Assembly: GCF_013373865.1 (NCBI RefSeq)
Contig: NC_050468.1
Span: 25,438,774 to 25,502,773 of the forward strand
Reading direction: 5' to 3'
Origin: Monomorium pharaonis
Taxonomy: Eukaryota; Arthropoda; Insecta; Hymenoptera; Formicidae
Length of the DNA: 64,000 nucleotides
Position numbers and translations under genes: made by a program. Positions 1 to 10,434 of this stretch are shown piece after piece. How positions within the stretch are numbered: the stretch's first letter is position 1; each line of letters starts with the position of its first letter. The notes below the pieces were generated by a model. That model was not told where the DNA came from. It searched no databases and worked only from the letters and a program-made list of their open reading frames with translations.

Positions 1-3
1 CAC

Positions 4-81
4 CTGAATGTGGATCATTTTCCAAAGCGATATGAAGTCCGTTATTTATGGCTTGATACATATTCATCTTTTGAATCTCAC
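4..81 (-). CDS. BCKDHB: BCKDHB exon 2
   Basis: The acceptor TTTTTAG|GTGAG is followed by the family-typical QKMNMYQAI... helix and ENDPHS. The donor is probably CAG|GTG at bases 1-3, so the next residues would be the conserved FGEDVAFGG segment outside the window. The window edge cuts the donor site, so the exact end is not fully proven. Confidence 0.8.
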
Positions 82-2056
82 CTAAAAACACGAATTATTT
101 ATGTAATAAATGATACATAATTAAATATAAAATAATTCCCAGATGGGTAAATTCTAAAACATTCTGATGCAACAATTGAATTAAAAAAAGAAAACAAATT
201 TCTTGGAAATTTTACAGGTAATTAAAAAATATTTGGAAAGGGTTATTTTCATGTAATAAAAACTTAAATCACTTTTGTTATGACGATCTCGATGCATATA
301 ATAATAATAATAGTAATAATATTTAAGCAAAAACACATATTTAAAAATAATACATTAATTCTCACTTGTCATAATATGTATAATAAAAAAATTAATTACA
401 GTATTAATTTTTTAAGTAGTTTTATCAAACAAAAATCCTGAAATAAATTTCAGTTTTTTTATATAATATTGTCTAAATTAGTATTTATTATTATTTTATT
501 AATTGGAAGTCGATTGCCGACCATTTTTGTAAGAAAAATTAAATAAAATATAAGTTGTTAAATTTATTAACACTTATGAGACACACAGGTTTTCGTAAAT
601 CTTAATTTAAGTTCGTATTTTTAAAATTTATGTACTTGTGAGATAAAATTTTTCAATTTTTTAAATAGTTTAAGAAATAGTTAAAAAAATTTTAAAAATT
701 AAATACAGAATATTTTTTAAAAAATTAATCTGAATTGTTAGATCTGGAAATTTTCACTTATACATGACCGTCATTTGTTGTATATAATTTGAGCTGCAAG
801 CTTTTGTTTTTGTAGTTCAACAATTTGAATAAATTTTAGAAAAAAGGTAGAAGTTTAAATAAAATAATTCTACTGTTACAACAATGTAGGTGACATTTTT
901 CGATATCTTCCTGAAAGCTGACGCCAGCCGGTGTTGCCACATTTTTGATGGTTTCGTACTATGTAAAAAAAAAAATTTTAATGGGTTCCTCTCAAGCATT
1001 CGCAAAATCCGGTCCTATATATTCTATCCGACAATAGAACTACCTACAAATTTTTTACGTATCCTTGCACATGAAAAAAGATGATCACCTTCGACAATAT
1101 ATATGATACAAATGTTTTAGTCCTAATATTTGAATATTCAAATGTGCCTAGAATTTTTATTTTATTTTCGTAGAAGGAAACATATATATAGATAATTTAT
1201 TCGAAAGAAAAGGAGAAACGAGAAAAAAGAAAGAGAATCATGATAACCCCCCGAAAATTTTTATAGACCATCTTTATTTGCCGTAAATAACAATCTTTCG
1301 CATCATTAATCTATCATGCCAATTTAAATACATTTAAATACATAAAAATTGATATATTTCTTAGAATTACATTTTACATATTAAACTCACATAAACAAAA
1401 AGGTATTTTTTTATGTTTTGAGATGTTTTGCATTTTTTTCAAAAAGTTTCGAAAAGTTATCTTACGTAATATTTTAAAATATCATTTCAGATATAAGAAT
1501 TTCCGATATCTTTTAGAAAGTTAAAAAATATTTTATGTAACAAATGTCTTCAAAATATCCTTTAAAATGACTTTTAAATAACTTCTAGAAATATCTTGAA
1601 TATATCTTAATAAGAGATCTTCTAATCACAAAACCTCGATGTTTTCTGGAAACTTATTGCGTATACACATTTAAAAGTGCGCGTCCGAACGCGCGCCGTG
1701 CAAAATAACTGCGTCGATATAAGTAAAAGAAACGAATCGATCGAGATATATCGAGTAGCGAGTCTCGATCTCGAGTCTCTCGTCAACTGACATACGGTAT
1801 ATGTACACGTGTGGGACGCTGTTTACCTTTTCTCTACGCGTTAAAATAGCCTCAGATCCTTCTGGAAAATGATTAGCATATTCGTGAGCGGTGGGATCCA
1901 CTTACCGGCGACAGGCGGCTTCTTCTCGCATGGGAAGTACGTGAAGTGCGACTCTCTGGCATGGCTCACGCGACCGGCGGAAATCTCGCGAGCGCGCCTC
2001 AAAAGTAACCTCCCAGCAGCGTGTCGCAGCTCCGCATTCAACAGCTCGCCGAGCAT
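4..2056 (-). CDS. BCKDHB: 2-oxoisovalerate dehydrogenase subunit beta, mitochondrial (BCKDHB), 5' part
   Basis: This is the N-terminal part of the E1-beta subunit of the branched-chain 2-oxoacid dehydrogenase complex. The complex decarboxylates the 2-oxoacids of Leu, Ile and Val in the mitochondrial matrix. Exon 1 is 1906-2056 and exon 2 is 4-81. They join in phase (GCC G + GT), across GTAAGT and TTTTTAG splice sites. Exon 1 encodes an Arg-rich leader of about 35 residues that fits a mitochondrial targeting peptide, followed by SHFTYFPCEKKPPVAG. Exon 2 gives EIQKMNMYQAINNGLHIALE, the start of the transketolase-like Pyr domain that is highly conserved in this family. Exon 2 seems to end at CAG|GTG (base 4), so later exons lie left of the window. 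The chosen ATG (2054-2056) leaves a leader of usual length; an in-frame ATG further upstream exists but would add a long basic, non-family extension. The gene is head to head with the KHDRBS-like gene. Confidence 0.85.
82..1905 (-). other. BCKDHB intron 1
   Basis: About 1.8 kb, AT-rich with runs of A and T. Bases 880-1085 are more complex and open on both strands for about 60 codons, but neither reading is convincing. No other feature was seen. Confidence 0.6.
1906..2056 (-). CDS. BCKDHB: BCKDHB exon 1 (coding)
   Basis: This exon is 50 codons plus one base. It starts MLGELLNAELRHAAGRLLLR, an amphipathic, basic leader, and ends at the donor GCCG|GTAAGT. The HFTYFP segment corresponds to the HFTF-type segment just before the catalytic domain in animal BCKDHB. 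Confidence 0.8.
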
Positions 2057-3265
2057 CTCTCTCACGTTGTCGTCGTCGTCCCTATCCTTCCCGATAACTC
2101 CCTCTCTCACCTTCGGCAGCTCGTCCGAGCGGCAAATCGTTCGGACTGGGAGGTCGCGCGAACGGGTCTTATCTCTATTTTGCACACAATGCCCCTCCAC
2201 CCCCCCCGCTCGACGACCCCGCGTGGAATTTTTAAAACGTCGCGAGCGAGAATACGCACGCGCGCGTGCGCGCACACGCACACGTACACGCGTCCGTGCG
2301 ATCGAGCACGATCGAACGATCGACGCGTCCGTGTCGTACGATCGTACACGAACGGGAAACTGGGTTTCTCTGTGACAACGCGCGCCCCGCGGAACATGAC
2401 TCGGCCGAAAAGCGGAATAGAGTGGGAGAACAGAAGAATTGACGATAAGCCCGCTGACGTTAGTAGCGCTTATCGCTTATATAGTTGGGTATGCGGACTC
2501 CGGAGTTCCGACTGCGTTTTTTCGATCAAACGGATCTACTATATGTCGCGGGTGACATCGCGCCTGACGTCAATCGCGCGTCATTCGATGGCGACTGCCG
2601 GACGGAGGGAGCGTCCTAATAACGTACGGCTCGCGTTATTTCAACGCGTTACGAAATAACGTGAAATCGCGTCGAGAGAATTTGTTTTTTATTGTGCGCT
2701 CCTTCTCCTCCACTCCAATGGCAAATTTCAACGGCTGGATAACGGACGAGGAAGGCACATTCGTATTCATAAGAGTTTATTTTTTTAATAAAGAGTTTTA
2801 AATTTTATATTCCAATCGATTGCGCAATTTTTGTATTTTGCAGCTATTCAATGAAACTTGTGTGACAACTTTCTTCTGTACCTGTGATCGATCTCGAGTT
2901 TCTTTATCGACCGATAGTTGTAATGAGCATTCCCGTGTTCCTGACGATATTCTTTACCGACTGTGGATCTGAACTATTAATTGCGCGGGAAACCCAAGGG
3001 GAAAGCTGTAATGGCTGCCATCGGTAAACACGGCGCGAGGACAATAAGCGGACTGCAATCACGGTTTTGCGATCTCCTCGTCTCGGATCAGCACTGACGG
3101 ATGCGCGTGTGTGCATTGTCGGCCTGTGTCGGCCATTACGAATCCGTTCCCGCAGACGCGTCGTTGTGCTCTCGAAGGTGTAAATTTTCGGCGGATATCT
3201 CATAGCACGAGGGAAGCAGAAACTCTGCTGAAATCGATTGATCGGGGATCCGGATCTTATTGAAC
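2057..3265. promoter_or_regulatory. CpG-rich bidirectional promoter region between BCKDHB and the KHDRBS-like gene
   Basis: The start codons of two divergent genes are 1.2 kb apart. The interval is strikingly CpG-rich against AT-rich flanks, most of all 2057-2660, which includes a CG/CA alternating run near 2262-2290. It should hold both 5' UTRs and both transcription starts. No clear TATA box was found at a convincing position. The long overlapping ORFs here on both strands are by-products of low AT content. Confidence 0.55.
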
Positions 3266-3467
3266 ATGGACATGGACAGATCGAGCAACGGCGAGTACAA
3301 GTATCAGAGAGAGGAGGATGCCGACGAGAAACCCAGAATGCTGGACGAGGGTGACGACAAGGACCCTCAGGTCGACAAAGCCGGCGAGTATATGCAGGAG
3401 CTCTTGCAGGAGAAGGTCGAGCTAGACGGTCAGAAATGGCCCAACGCTGTACGATTACTGGATCAGG
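3266..3467 (+). CDS. KHDRBS-like exon 1
   Basis: 67 codons plus one base, starting MDMDRSSNGEYKYQREED. It has an acidic N-terminus and then QUA1. The donor is CAGG|GTGAGT; reading through it gives an intron-retained frame that stops at 3712. Confidence 0.85.
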
Positions 3468-6419
3468 GTGAGTCGAGAGAGAAACAATTTAAATACAAGT
3501 TATTTACGTTCCTGATAGGTAATCTTGGAGACGAGTTCATTGTTTGTGACTCCCGAAAACGTTGGAATATCCCGTGCGTCGTCGTTACTTTCATTGAATT
3601 GAATAAGCGATCAATGCTAGCGAAATTTTATAGTGTAACAATCAGTTTGACATATGCATCTTGTATTGGTAGAAGATACAATTTATATTTTTCGAGGTTC
3701 TTTGGCTTTTAATTCTTTGCAAACATTGGAATTTGAGGATCCAATCTATCAAATTTGAAGTATTTTATAGGTGATAAACAGAATCTGTTCAGTTTTCCAT
3801 TCTGTACAAAGTTGTTAAATGAGGTATTTTGTTAGTCGTGTTTCTTGACAAGCAAAAATTGAAGTTGTTCAAACATCTATGATGTTTGTGCCTGGATTAA
3901 TGTTAAATATTTAATCGTTGAAGTTTATTATTGTTTTTAGTCTTCAATTTTATTTTTGATATAATTAGTTTAAAAGAAACATAATATACAAGTGTTAAAT
4001 CTGACAATAAGCTTGCGTTCTGAAATTTACTGCCAGTACTGAAAATGTATAGTACACGTTACATGAACATGAATATAGACTTTTAGTACTGGCAGTGAAT
4101 TTTGGAATGCAGCCCTAGTCTTATAATAAAATTTTGCTTTAATCTTTAAACGATGATTTTTTCAGCAAAAAAATGTTTCCAGTTGTACTTTAAACCATAA
4201 TCTCTAAGTTTTAAATAAGTTGGTCAGCATCGTAATCTAATTTTGTCATTGATTTGAATAAAAAAAAATTGAATAAATTTTTTTTAAACAAAAGATAGGA
4301 ATATTTCTTTATAAAATAGAAAACACCTTTTTTATAAATATTCTGTATATATCTGTTGATCAAAATTCTTTTTAATAAAGAAAGATAAATTTGAAGTAAA
4401 TATAAATAAGTAATAAATATTTAAAAAAACACATTAAGATTTAATAAATTGTAATTATTTTGTTACAATAGCAAAATTGCATGCTTTATAGAAATTCAAA
4501 AAACGGAGACTATGCGCAGACCAATGAGAGAGTCAAAATATGTGGACATTTATCGTGAAAAACCAGTTCGTGTTTCTGTCAAAGTTCTGGTACCTGTTCG
4601 TGAACATCCCAAGGTAAGTATTGCTACTTATAGCAATTAATTATCAAACAGATTTGAGATGAAGTTATATAATTTTTTGCTTTAGTTTAATTTTGTAGGA
4701 AAATTGTTGGGGCCGAAAGGCAATTCTATGAAGCGCTTGCAAGAAGAAACAATGTGCAAGATGGCAGTATTAGGTAGAGGATCGATGAAAGATAAGCAAA
4801 AAGTAAGTAACAAAGGAAAAAACTTATATTTTACTCTTTATTTGTAAAAAATGGCTCACATTTTTTGTGTTGATTTTTTTGATCTCAGGAAGAAGAACTT
4901 CGTGCTTCCTTGAATTTGAAATATGCACATCTTGCCGATGATCTACACGTAGAGATTACAGCTCTTGCCCCACCAGCGGAAGCTTATGCACGTATTGCTT
5001 TCGCTCTCGCCGAAGTGCGGAAATACTTGATTCCTGACAACAATGATAATATACGTCAAGAACAAATGCGCGAAATGGAGATGAGCGGATCCGATGAAAA
5101 TGTTTCGAATGATCGGAGAGGACCTTCGATGAGAGGACCTTCGAATCTTGGTAATGTACCAAGACCCGTTGGGAGGCAGACATTACCTAGAATGGGATCT
5201 AGAGGTTGGTTGTACATCTGTTATACAAATTGTATGATATATAAAAGCTAATCTCCAATGTTTTCTATACTTTTTGTTTCTTGCTTTTTGCCTATTGCTT
5301 TTAAACTTATCTTCAAAATTTATTGTATAAATATAGCAATTTTTTAAATTAGGTATGAGAAAGTTTTTTTTATTAATTAAAGTATAATTTAATTAATATT
5401 TTTTGATGGTCTATTTAAAAAAACCTATTTAAAATAAATTTTTAAACTTAGATTTTTGCAAGAATTTTATAATTATTAATATTTTAGCTTACAATAAACT
5501 TTTATTTTACATTTATCTCTTTTTTTAAAATAATGTTAATAGTGATAAAGGTAATAAAGAAAATATTAAAAAAAATTTTTTTTACTTTTTATTTACAAGG
5601 TTTTGTAAATTGCTTTTTACAAAAGCATTTCTTTCTTATATATTTTTGTAGAAATATGTTAATTTTCTGAACATAAATATAGTAAGTATGAAAACAAAGT
5701 TTTAGACTTTAGTATATTTTAAGGATTCATAAAAAAATTAAAGTAAATAAATTTTGTTTGATTCTTGCAAAAATTTTATATTTATTACCTATTTGTTTTC
5801 TGTTTGATTTTTTTAAATAAAATTGTTCAAAATATGATATTGAATAATTTAGCGTTATAAATCAGATTTAAAAAAATGAACTTATTTAGCGTTTGTAGGA
5901 AATCGTTTAAACATATTTAAATCTTTCAAATATATATATATATATATATATTACTTATTTTTTAGGTGTTCTTCCTCCACCTGTAAATCGTGGGCCACCC
6001 ACTAGACCAGCACCAAACAAATCGAAGGTATTCTCGATCTTAGATCGTGCAAGAGCTGCTATGGATCAAAGTTACAAGTGAGTTCATATTATACACATTT
6101 AATAATCTTTATTTAAATGTAAATTGAATTCCATATGTATATTTAATTCCTTTCCGTAGCTTTGATACTCAGACTCCTCCACCAACAAACCGTGCTGCAT
6201 CGCATCATGATTATGATTATCACGGATCATCTGGTAGTAACGCTCGATATGGTGATCGTCATTATACATCGAATTCTGGGTATGTATGTATTATTATAAT
6301 ATTCATGACGATAAAAATAATATATTAAAATAATATAGTTTGAAAAATTTTTTGATAAATACATACATAATGAATGTATGTATATATGTGATGTATATTA
6401 TAATACACGCGCGCGCGCG

Positions 6420-6518
<99 letters not shown>

Positions 6519-8624
6519 ACGCACGCGCGCGTGCACGCGTAAAATACATATATATGTACATACGTATTTTACGTACATAAAAACTTTGATCGTGTAATAT
6601 AATTAAACGACTTTGTTTTTAGAAATTCAATTTTTTACACATGAGATTTTGTTATATATGATAGTGGTTATATCTGTTTAATGGAAATAAAATGTATTTT
6701 TTTTTTAGATACACGACTTATGAGTACGATGATGATTCTGCGCCACATTCATCACGTGATTATTACGAATCTTCAGATTATCCAGGTAAATTATTATATT
6801 TATATACCTACTTAATTTTATTAAATACCATTTTTTATATGATAAATTTTTTTAAATAATGAAACTTTAGATTATCGTATAGATTATACATTTACATATG
6901 AGTGTTTATGAATACTTTTATACTAAATGATGTGAATCTTTATTGTGCTTACGCAGGGTTTATTTATTACATCTTTGACAGCATTGACGCCATATGGCGT
7001 GAAAAACTGTATCTCTATGGCCATGTGTCATATGGCGTACATTGTTTTGTTTTTAATTGATCGATTTTTATAAAAATTAACACTTAAGAGTTTTTTGGTC
7101 ACTGAATACGAAATTAAGAAAAAAATTCAAATTTTAAATAGCGGAGATGGCTACAATATGGCTACCAAAAAATCCAAAATTTATCATTTAAAAATCTGAT
7201 TGATGGAATATAGTGTTCGAAAGTTTTGTTTGAGGTCGTGAAATACGAAATCAAAATAGAAAATATTCAAATTTAAAACGACAGGTTCAATATGGCTGTA
7301 GAAAAAACCAAACTCCATCTAATTGATGAAATTTTAGCGTTTGAGGATTCCATGAGTTACTGAATACGAAATAAAATAAGTTGCTAATTTACTAAACATA
7401 GTCTAGGTAGCTTGATATAACAATATTAGATTAGCTCTAAATTTTGAAATTTTGACTCAAGTTCGAATTCAGCGAACAAAAAAATCCTTAAATATCGGAT
7501 ATCGTAAAATTCAATCATTTTTTTCTTGCCTACAAGGGCACAAATAGGAAAATATTGTGCGCCGTCGAAGGAGTTAAATTTATTATAAATTTTATAAATG
7601 TTTATAATTAAACACTCGAGCAATTATTTATATTTATAATTATTTTTATAAATTCTGAAGTTCTTACAGTTATCATAAAAACATTAACAAAGTATAAAAT
7701 GTTTATTAAAATAAAACTATTGAGAGCTTCCATGGGACTGCATTAAATGCTAAAATTGTTAATTATATAAAATAATTACATATAATAATTATTAATTATA
7801 TATTTATATAAATCTAATTTTTTATGTAAAAAACAACCTTAGATAATTGTAAATATTTTTGGTATATTATTTTTTAGCCTTTAATAATTACAAAATGAAT
7901 AAATCTTAAAATCCAAATAATCCTTTATATAGCTCCATTAATATCTAAGAAATTTTTAATAAAAAAATTTATGTAGCAATTAATTATAATGTAACTTTTA
8001 ACATAAATGTTGCCTTTTATTTAAATCAGTTCAGTTTGTGCACCTATAAGAGAGACACAGATAATATTAAAAAAACTAATAATGTGTAATTAACATTGTT
8101 CCCCAAATTTATGAACGGTGCAATTCCAATTGAAGCATCTTAGGCATAATTTAAAAATTCGCTATAATACTGCAATTTAAACCCTGCCGTAAACTATAAC
8201 AAAATATGCATGACGTTGATGTCGCATGACAGATTGATATTTTTGAGAATTTAAATATCTCACTATACTAAGGAACTGCCATCGTGTTCTGCCTAAATAA
8301 TTAAAGCGCATCAATCCGTATAATTCGCAGAGGAATCGTCGAGCCGCGCTTGGAAATCTTACAAGACCACAACGACGTCAGGCGCAGCCTCGCGCTACCG
8401 CACCACCCCATATACACGACCTTCCAAGTAAAAACCTATAAAAAATCACGAGATAAATTTTTTCTCATCTCAATTAATCTCCATACTCCTCTAAATATAT
8501 TTTTTTTCTGATATTATTATTTCATAGTATTATTGCTAATCCATTGGCAAGTAATCTTCCTAATGCACGGCGGCCTACGATGCCCACTATGCAGAAACCG
8601 GTAAACGAAAGAAATCGTTCTTAA
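3266..8624 (+). CDS. KH domain RNA-binding protein, Sam68/KHDRBS-like (STAR family, Drosophila qkr58E type)
   Basis: This is a STAR-family RNA-binding protein, expected to bind UAA-type RNA motifs as a dimer and to act in nuclear splicing and signalling. The coding exons are 3266-3467, 4492-4613, 4686-4802, 4889-5204, 5966-6077, 6160-6279, 6709-6785, 8331-8427 and 8528-8624. All junctions are GT..AG and all phases agree, giving 419 residues. QUA1 lies at about 39-67 (AGEYMQELLQEKVELD) and the KH domain at about 80-185, with the GPKG loop at 117-120. A Pro-rich segment (about 253-275) and a Tyr-rich tail with YKTTTTSG follow, as in Sam68 relatives. The start ATG has a good context (AACATGG) and an in-frame TGA lies 27 bases upstream (3239-3241). 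Other C-termini are possible: a stop directly after exon 8 gives 388 residues, and splicing to 10335 gives 416. Which paralogue it is cannot be fixed here. Confidence 0.9.
4011..4113. mobile_element. Palindromic MITE-like element in KHDRBS-like intron 1
   Basis: Two arms of about 33 bases (4011-4045 and 4081-4113) are near-perfect inverted repeats, sharing ACTGCCAGTACT on the inner side and GCATTC/GCGTTC on the outer side. The spacer is about 35 bases. It has no coding capacity and resembles a small foldback element. Confidence 0.55.
4492..4613 (+). CDS. KHDRBS-like exon 2
   Basis: Acceptor TTTATAG, donor AAG|GTAAGT. It encodes EIQKTETMRR...KVLVPVREHPK, the linker and first beta strand of the KH domain. 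Confidence 0.9.
4686..4802 (+). CDS. KHDRBS-like exon 3 (KH core)
   Basis: 39 codons, FNFVGKLLGPKGNSMKRLQE onward, carrying the GXXG RNA-binding loop as GPKG. Acceptor GCTTTAG, donor AAA|GTAAGT. Confidence 0.92.
4889..5204 (+). CDS. KHDRBS-like exon 4 (end of KH, QUA2-like)
   Basis: Starts EEELRASLNLKYAHLADDLH and completes the KH domain. An Arg/Gly/Pro segment follows. The donor is AGAG|GTTGGT, a weaker GT site than its neighbours. The phase-1 join to exon 5 restores GVLPPP. Confidence 0.88.
5930..5952. repeat. (TA)n microsatellite
   Basis: About 11 TA units directly before the polypyrimidine tract of exon 5. Confidence 0.9.
5966..6077 (+). CDS. KHDRBS-like exon 5 (Pro-rich)
   Basis: Follows a (TA)n tract and TTTTTAG. 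It encodes GVLPPPVNRGPPTRPAPNKS, then FSILDRARAAMDQSY. The proline motifs are candidate SH3-binding sites by family analogy. Donor AA|GTGAGT. Confidence 0.85.
6160..6279 (+). CDS. KHDRBS-like exon 6
   Basis: Acceptor TTTCCGTAG, donor GG|GTATGT. It encodes NFDTQTPPPTNRAASHHD and a Tyr/Gly/Ser/His-rich low-complexity tail. Confidence 0.85.
6406..6516. repeat. (CG)n(CA)n compound microsatellite
   Basis: About 20 bases of alternating CG run into about 88 bases of alternating CA within KHDRBS-like intron 6. This is a purine-pyrimidine alternation prone to Z-DNA and slippage. Confidence 0.97.
6709..6785 (+). CDS. KHDRBS-like exon 7
   Basis: 77 bases after a T-rich acceptor. It encodes YTTYEYDDDSAPHSSRDYYE, part of the Tyr-rich tail. 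Donor CCAG|GTAAAT. Confidence 0.82.
6786..8330 (+). other. KHDRBS-like intron 7
   Basis: AT-rich. It holds the tandem repeat listed separately and a weak inverted pair, GCAGGGTTTA near 6955 and TAAACCCTGC near 8180. No coding signal was seen. Confidence 0.5.
7085..7380. repeat. Diverged tandem repeat, unit about 120-136 bp
   Basis: The phrase CTGAATACGAAAT or a close variant recurs at about 7100, 7236 and 7358. Two copies also share a downstream CAATATGGCT phrase. Two full units and a partial third sit in intron 7 of the KHDRBS-like gene. Confidence 0.6.
8331..8427 (+). CDS. KHDRBS-like exon 8
   Basis: Acceptor TTCGCAG. It encodes EESSSRAWKSYKTTTTSGAA, then SRYRTTPYTRPS. The next codons are AAG TAA, so the exon either ends the protein (stop 8429-8431) or is spliced at AA|GTAAAA within those same bases. 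Confidence 0.82.
8528..8624 (+). CDS. KHDRBS-like exon 9 (alternative C-terminus)
   Basis: Acceptor TTTCATAG. It joins in frame (AA+T) and encodes NIIANPLASNLPNARRPTMP, ending NERNRS-stop at 8624. A GT at 8601 (CCG|GTAAAC) is also in phase with an acceptor at 10334. Confidence 0.6.
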
Positions 8625-8701
8625 TCGGTCAGTGACACGAAGGCTAACACGGTAATGATGCGCAAATATTGTGTTATCCTAACGATTAAAACAGATAACA
8701 T

Positions 8702-8768
8702 TAATAAAAATTTCCTATTCTAAGAAAGACTTATTCTCGTTTAATTTCTTTTCTAAAAATTTAATAAA
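8702..8768 (+). promoter_or_regulatory. Candidate polyadenylation signals of the KHDRBS-like gene
   Basis: AATAAA occurs at about 8703 and 8763, 80-140 bases after the exon 9 stop. This would give a short 3' UTR for the 419-residue form. The surroundings are AT-rich, so chance occurrence is possible. Confidence 0.3.
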
Positions 8769-10334
8769 ACTTTAATGAAATATAATATTTATACTGTTTA
8801 TCTTGCTCTATTTGTAGTGTCTATTTTTTATAAATCCTGTATTTGAATTTTATTTTAATTTTTTTTATAATGAATTAAATAATTTTCAGATTATTTTTCG
8901 CGGCCACTGGATAAACAGGAACATATAAACTAACCCACAATTAAAAAATATCCAACATAAACTTTACAGATCAGTCAAACTTCAATATTCAACGACAAAC
9001 ACGATATAAGTTTATTCTTTTGAAAAAATTGCTCAATTGCTTCATATTATAATTTCAATTCAGTGAACCTAATTTTCTATAAAACAATTCCGTTTTCCAA
9101 ATCCTTTTCCTAAAATTTTTGACTACGGATGGATTTAATTATTGACAAGAAGGACCAAGAGGATCGAAGGAATAATTCAAAGTAAAAATAGCTTTGAATA
9201 AACATTTAAGATTGCATAAAATAAGAGTTTTGAATTTAATAATAATATACTCAATATTATATATACAAGTTAAGTCTGAATTAGAGGCTAAAGGATTTTT
9301 ATTTTTTACTTTTTTTGTACTCAATGTTTTTTTTTTAATGATGTGAAAATAAATTAAACGAGACATTAAAAAAGAAAAATCTAATATTAAATTTTCTGAC
9401 TTCGATACTTGAATGAAATATTAAAATAATATTGCATTGTAAATAGAACAATTTAAATGACTTATATTACATACAATGCAAACTAAAATTATAAATTGAT
9501 AAATCAATAATAAGTTTACATATGAATGTGCCATTATTGATGACAATTGTTTATATTATTTGCTTAACTTGCACAGCCTCTATTCATTAAAATTAAAATG
9601 TTTAACATTTAGACTTACAAAAAAATATTAATAATCTGTATTATCTATTATGTAGAAACGATACAAGATTATGTTAAACTATATTATTATATATAAATCT
9701 AATAATTTCCAATATATGATTATCTAAAATGTATAGACTGTAATTCATTAAATTTGTCATTAAAATAATATGTAACATGTAATCTTCAAAAATTGAAATA
9801 AATATAAAATAATAATATCAAACAATATTTGTTTTGAAAGATGTTAAATAAATTTCCCAACCAACAATAAAGCTAAGATTTTAATAATTGTGAATTAAAA
9901 TGCCTTATGTGTATGTATACATGTATATAGTTGTATTGCTAATATTGTAAATTTTTTAAATATTACATATGAACCTTAGTATTACTTTATAAATGATTAT
10001 TATCAAAAAATTTCCGTAAACATTCGCGTTTAAATATTTTTAACAAAACAACGTATTACATTGCAAAAAATTGTATAAAAACATGAAATATAATTTTATT
10101 TGAACATATAAATTAAATTAATAAAATACGAAAGATAGTCTTTATTAAATATAATTAAATAATTTAAAAAAATTTATACATAGCTTACGAAATAAAAGTA
10201 ATTAATGTAAATATTTGGCATAAAGGAGTGTTTTAAAAATTATTTTATAGAAAGCTTAGAAATGTTGTGAAAAATCTAGTTTCAGTTTAATTTTATTCTA
10301 ATGTTATTTATATATTTTACTATTATTTATTTAG

Positions 10335-10434
10335 GTGGGTAAAAGATGAAGGTCCTTTCATATCATGAAGATCGTGTGGGAATCACGTTAATCATGATGG
10401 ACTTCGAAATGCTACGAATACTTAAATATATGAC
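10335..10434 (+). other. Possible last/UTR exon of the KHDRBS-like gene
   Basis: The acceptor TTATTTATTTAG is followed by GTG GGT AAA AGA TGA, in phase with CCG at 8600, which would give the C-terminus QKPVGKR. The segment ends at GAC|GTGAGT, a good donor, so a spliced 3' UTR may continue. No transcript evidence is available. Confidence 0.35.

Noticed and set aside
2021..2659. 212-codon plus-strand ORF and overlapping ORFs in the CpG island
   Set aside because: They overlap BCKDHB exon 1 and the shared promoter in other frames; the Arg/Thr-rich composition is what CpG-rich DNA produces.
6303..6597. Long ORFs of alternating Cys-Val or His-Thr
   Set aside because: Translations of the (CA)n microsatellite.
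6953..8190. GCAGGGTTTA / TAAACCCTGC pair as ends of one element
   Set aside because: Only about 10 matching bases over 1.2 kb; too short to support an element.
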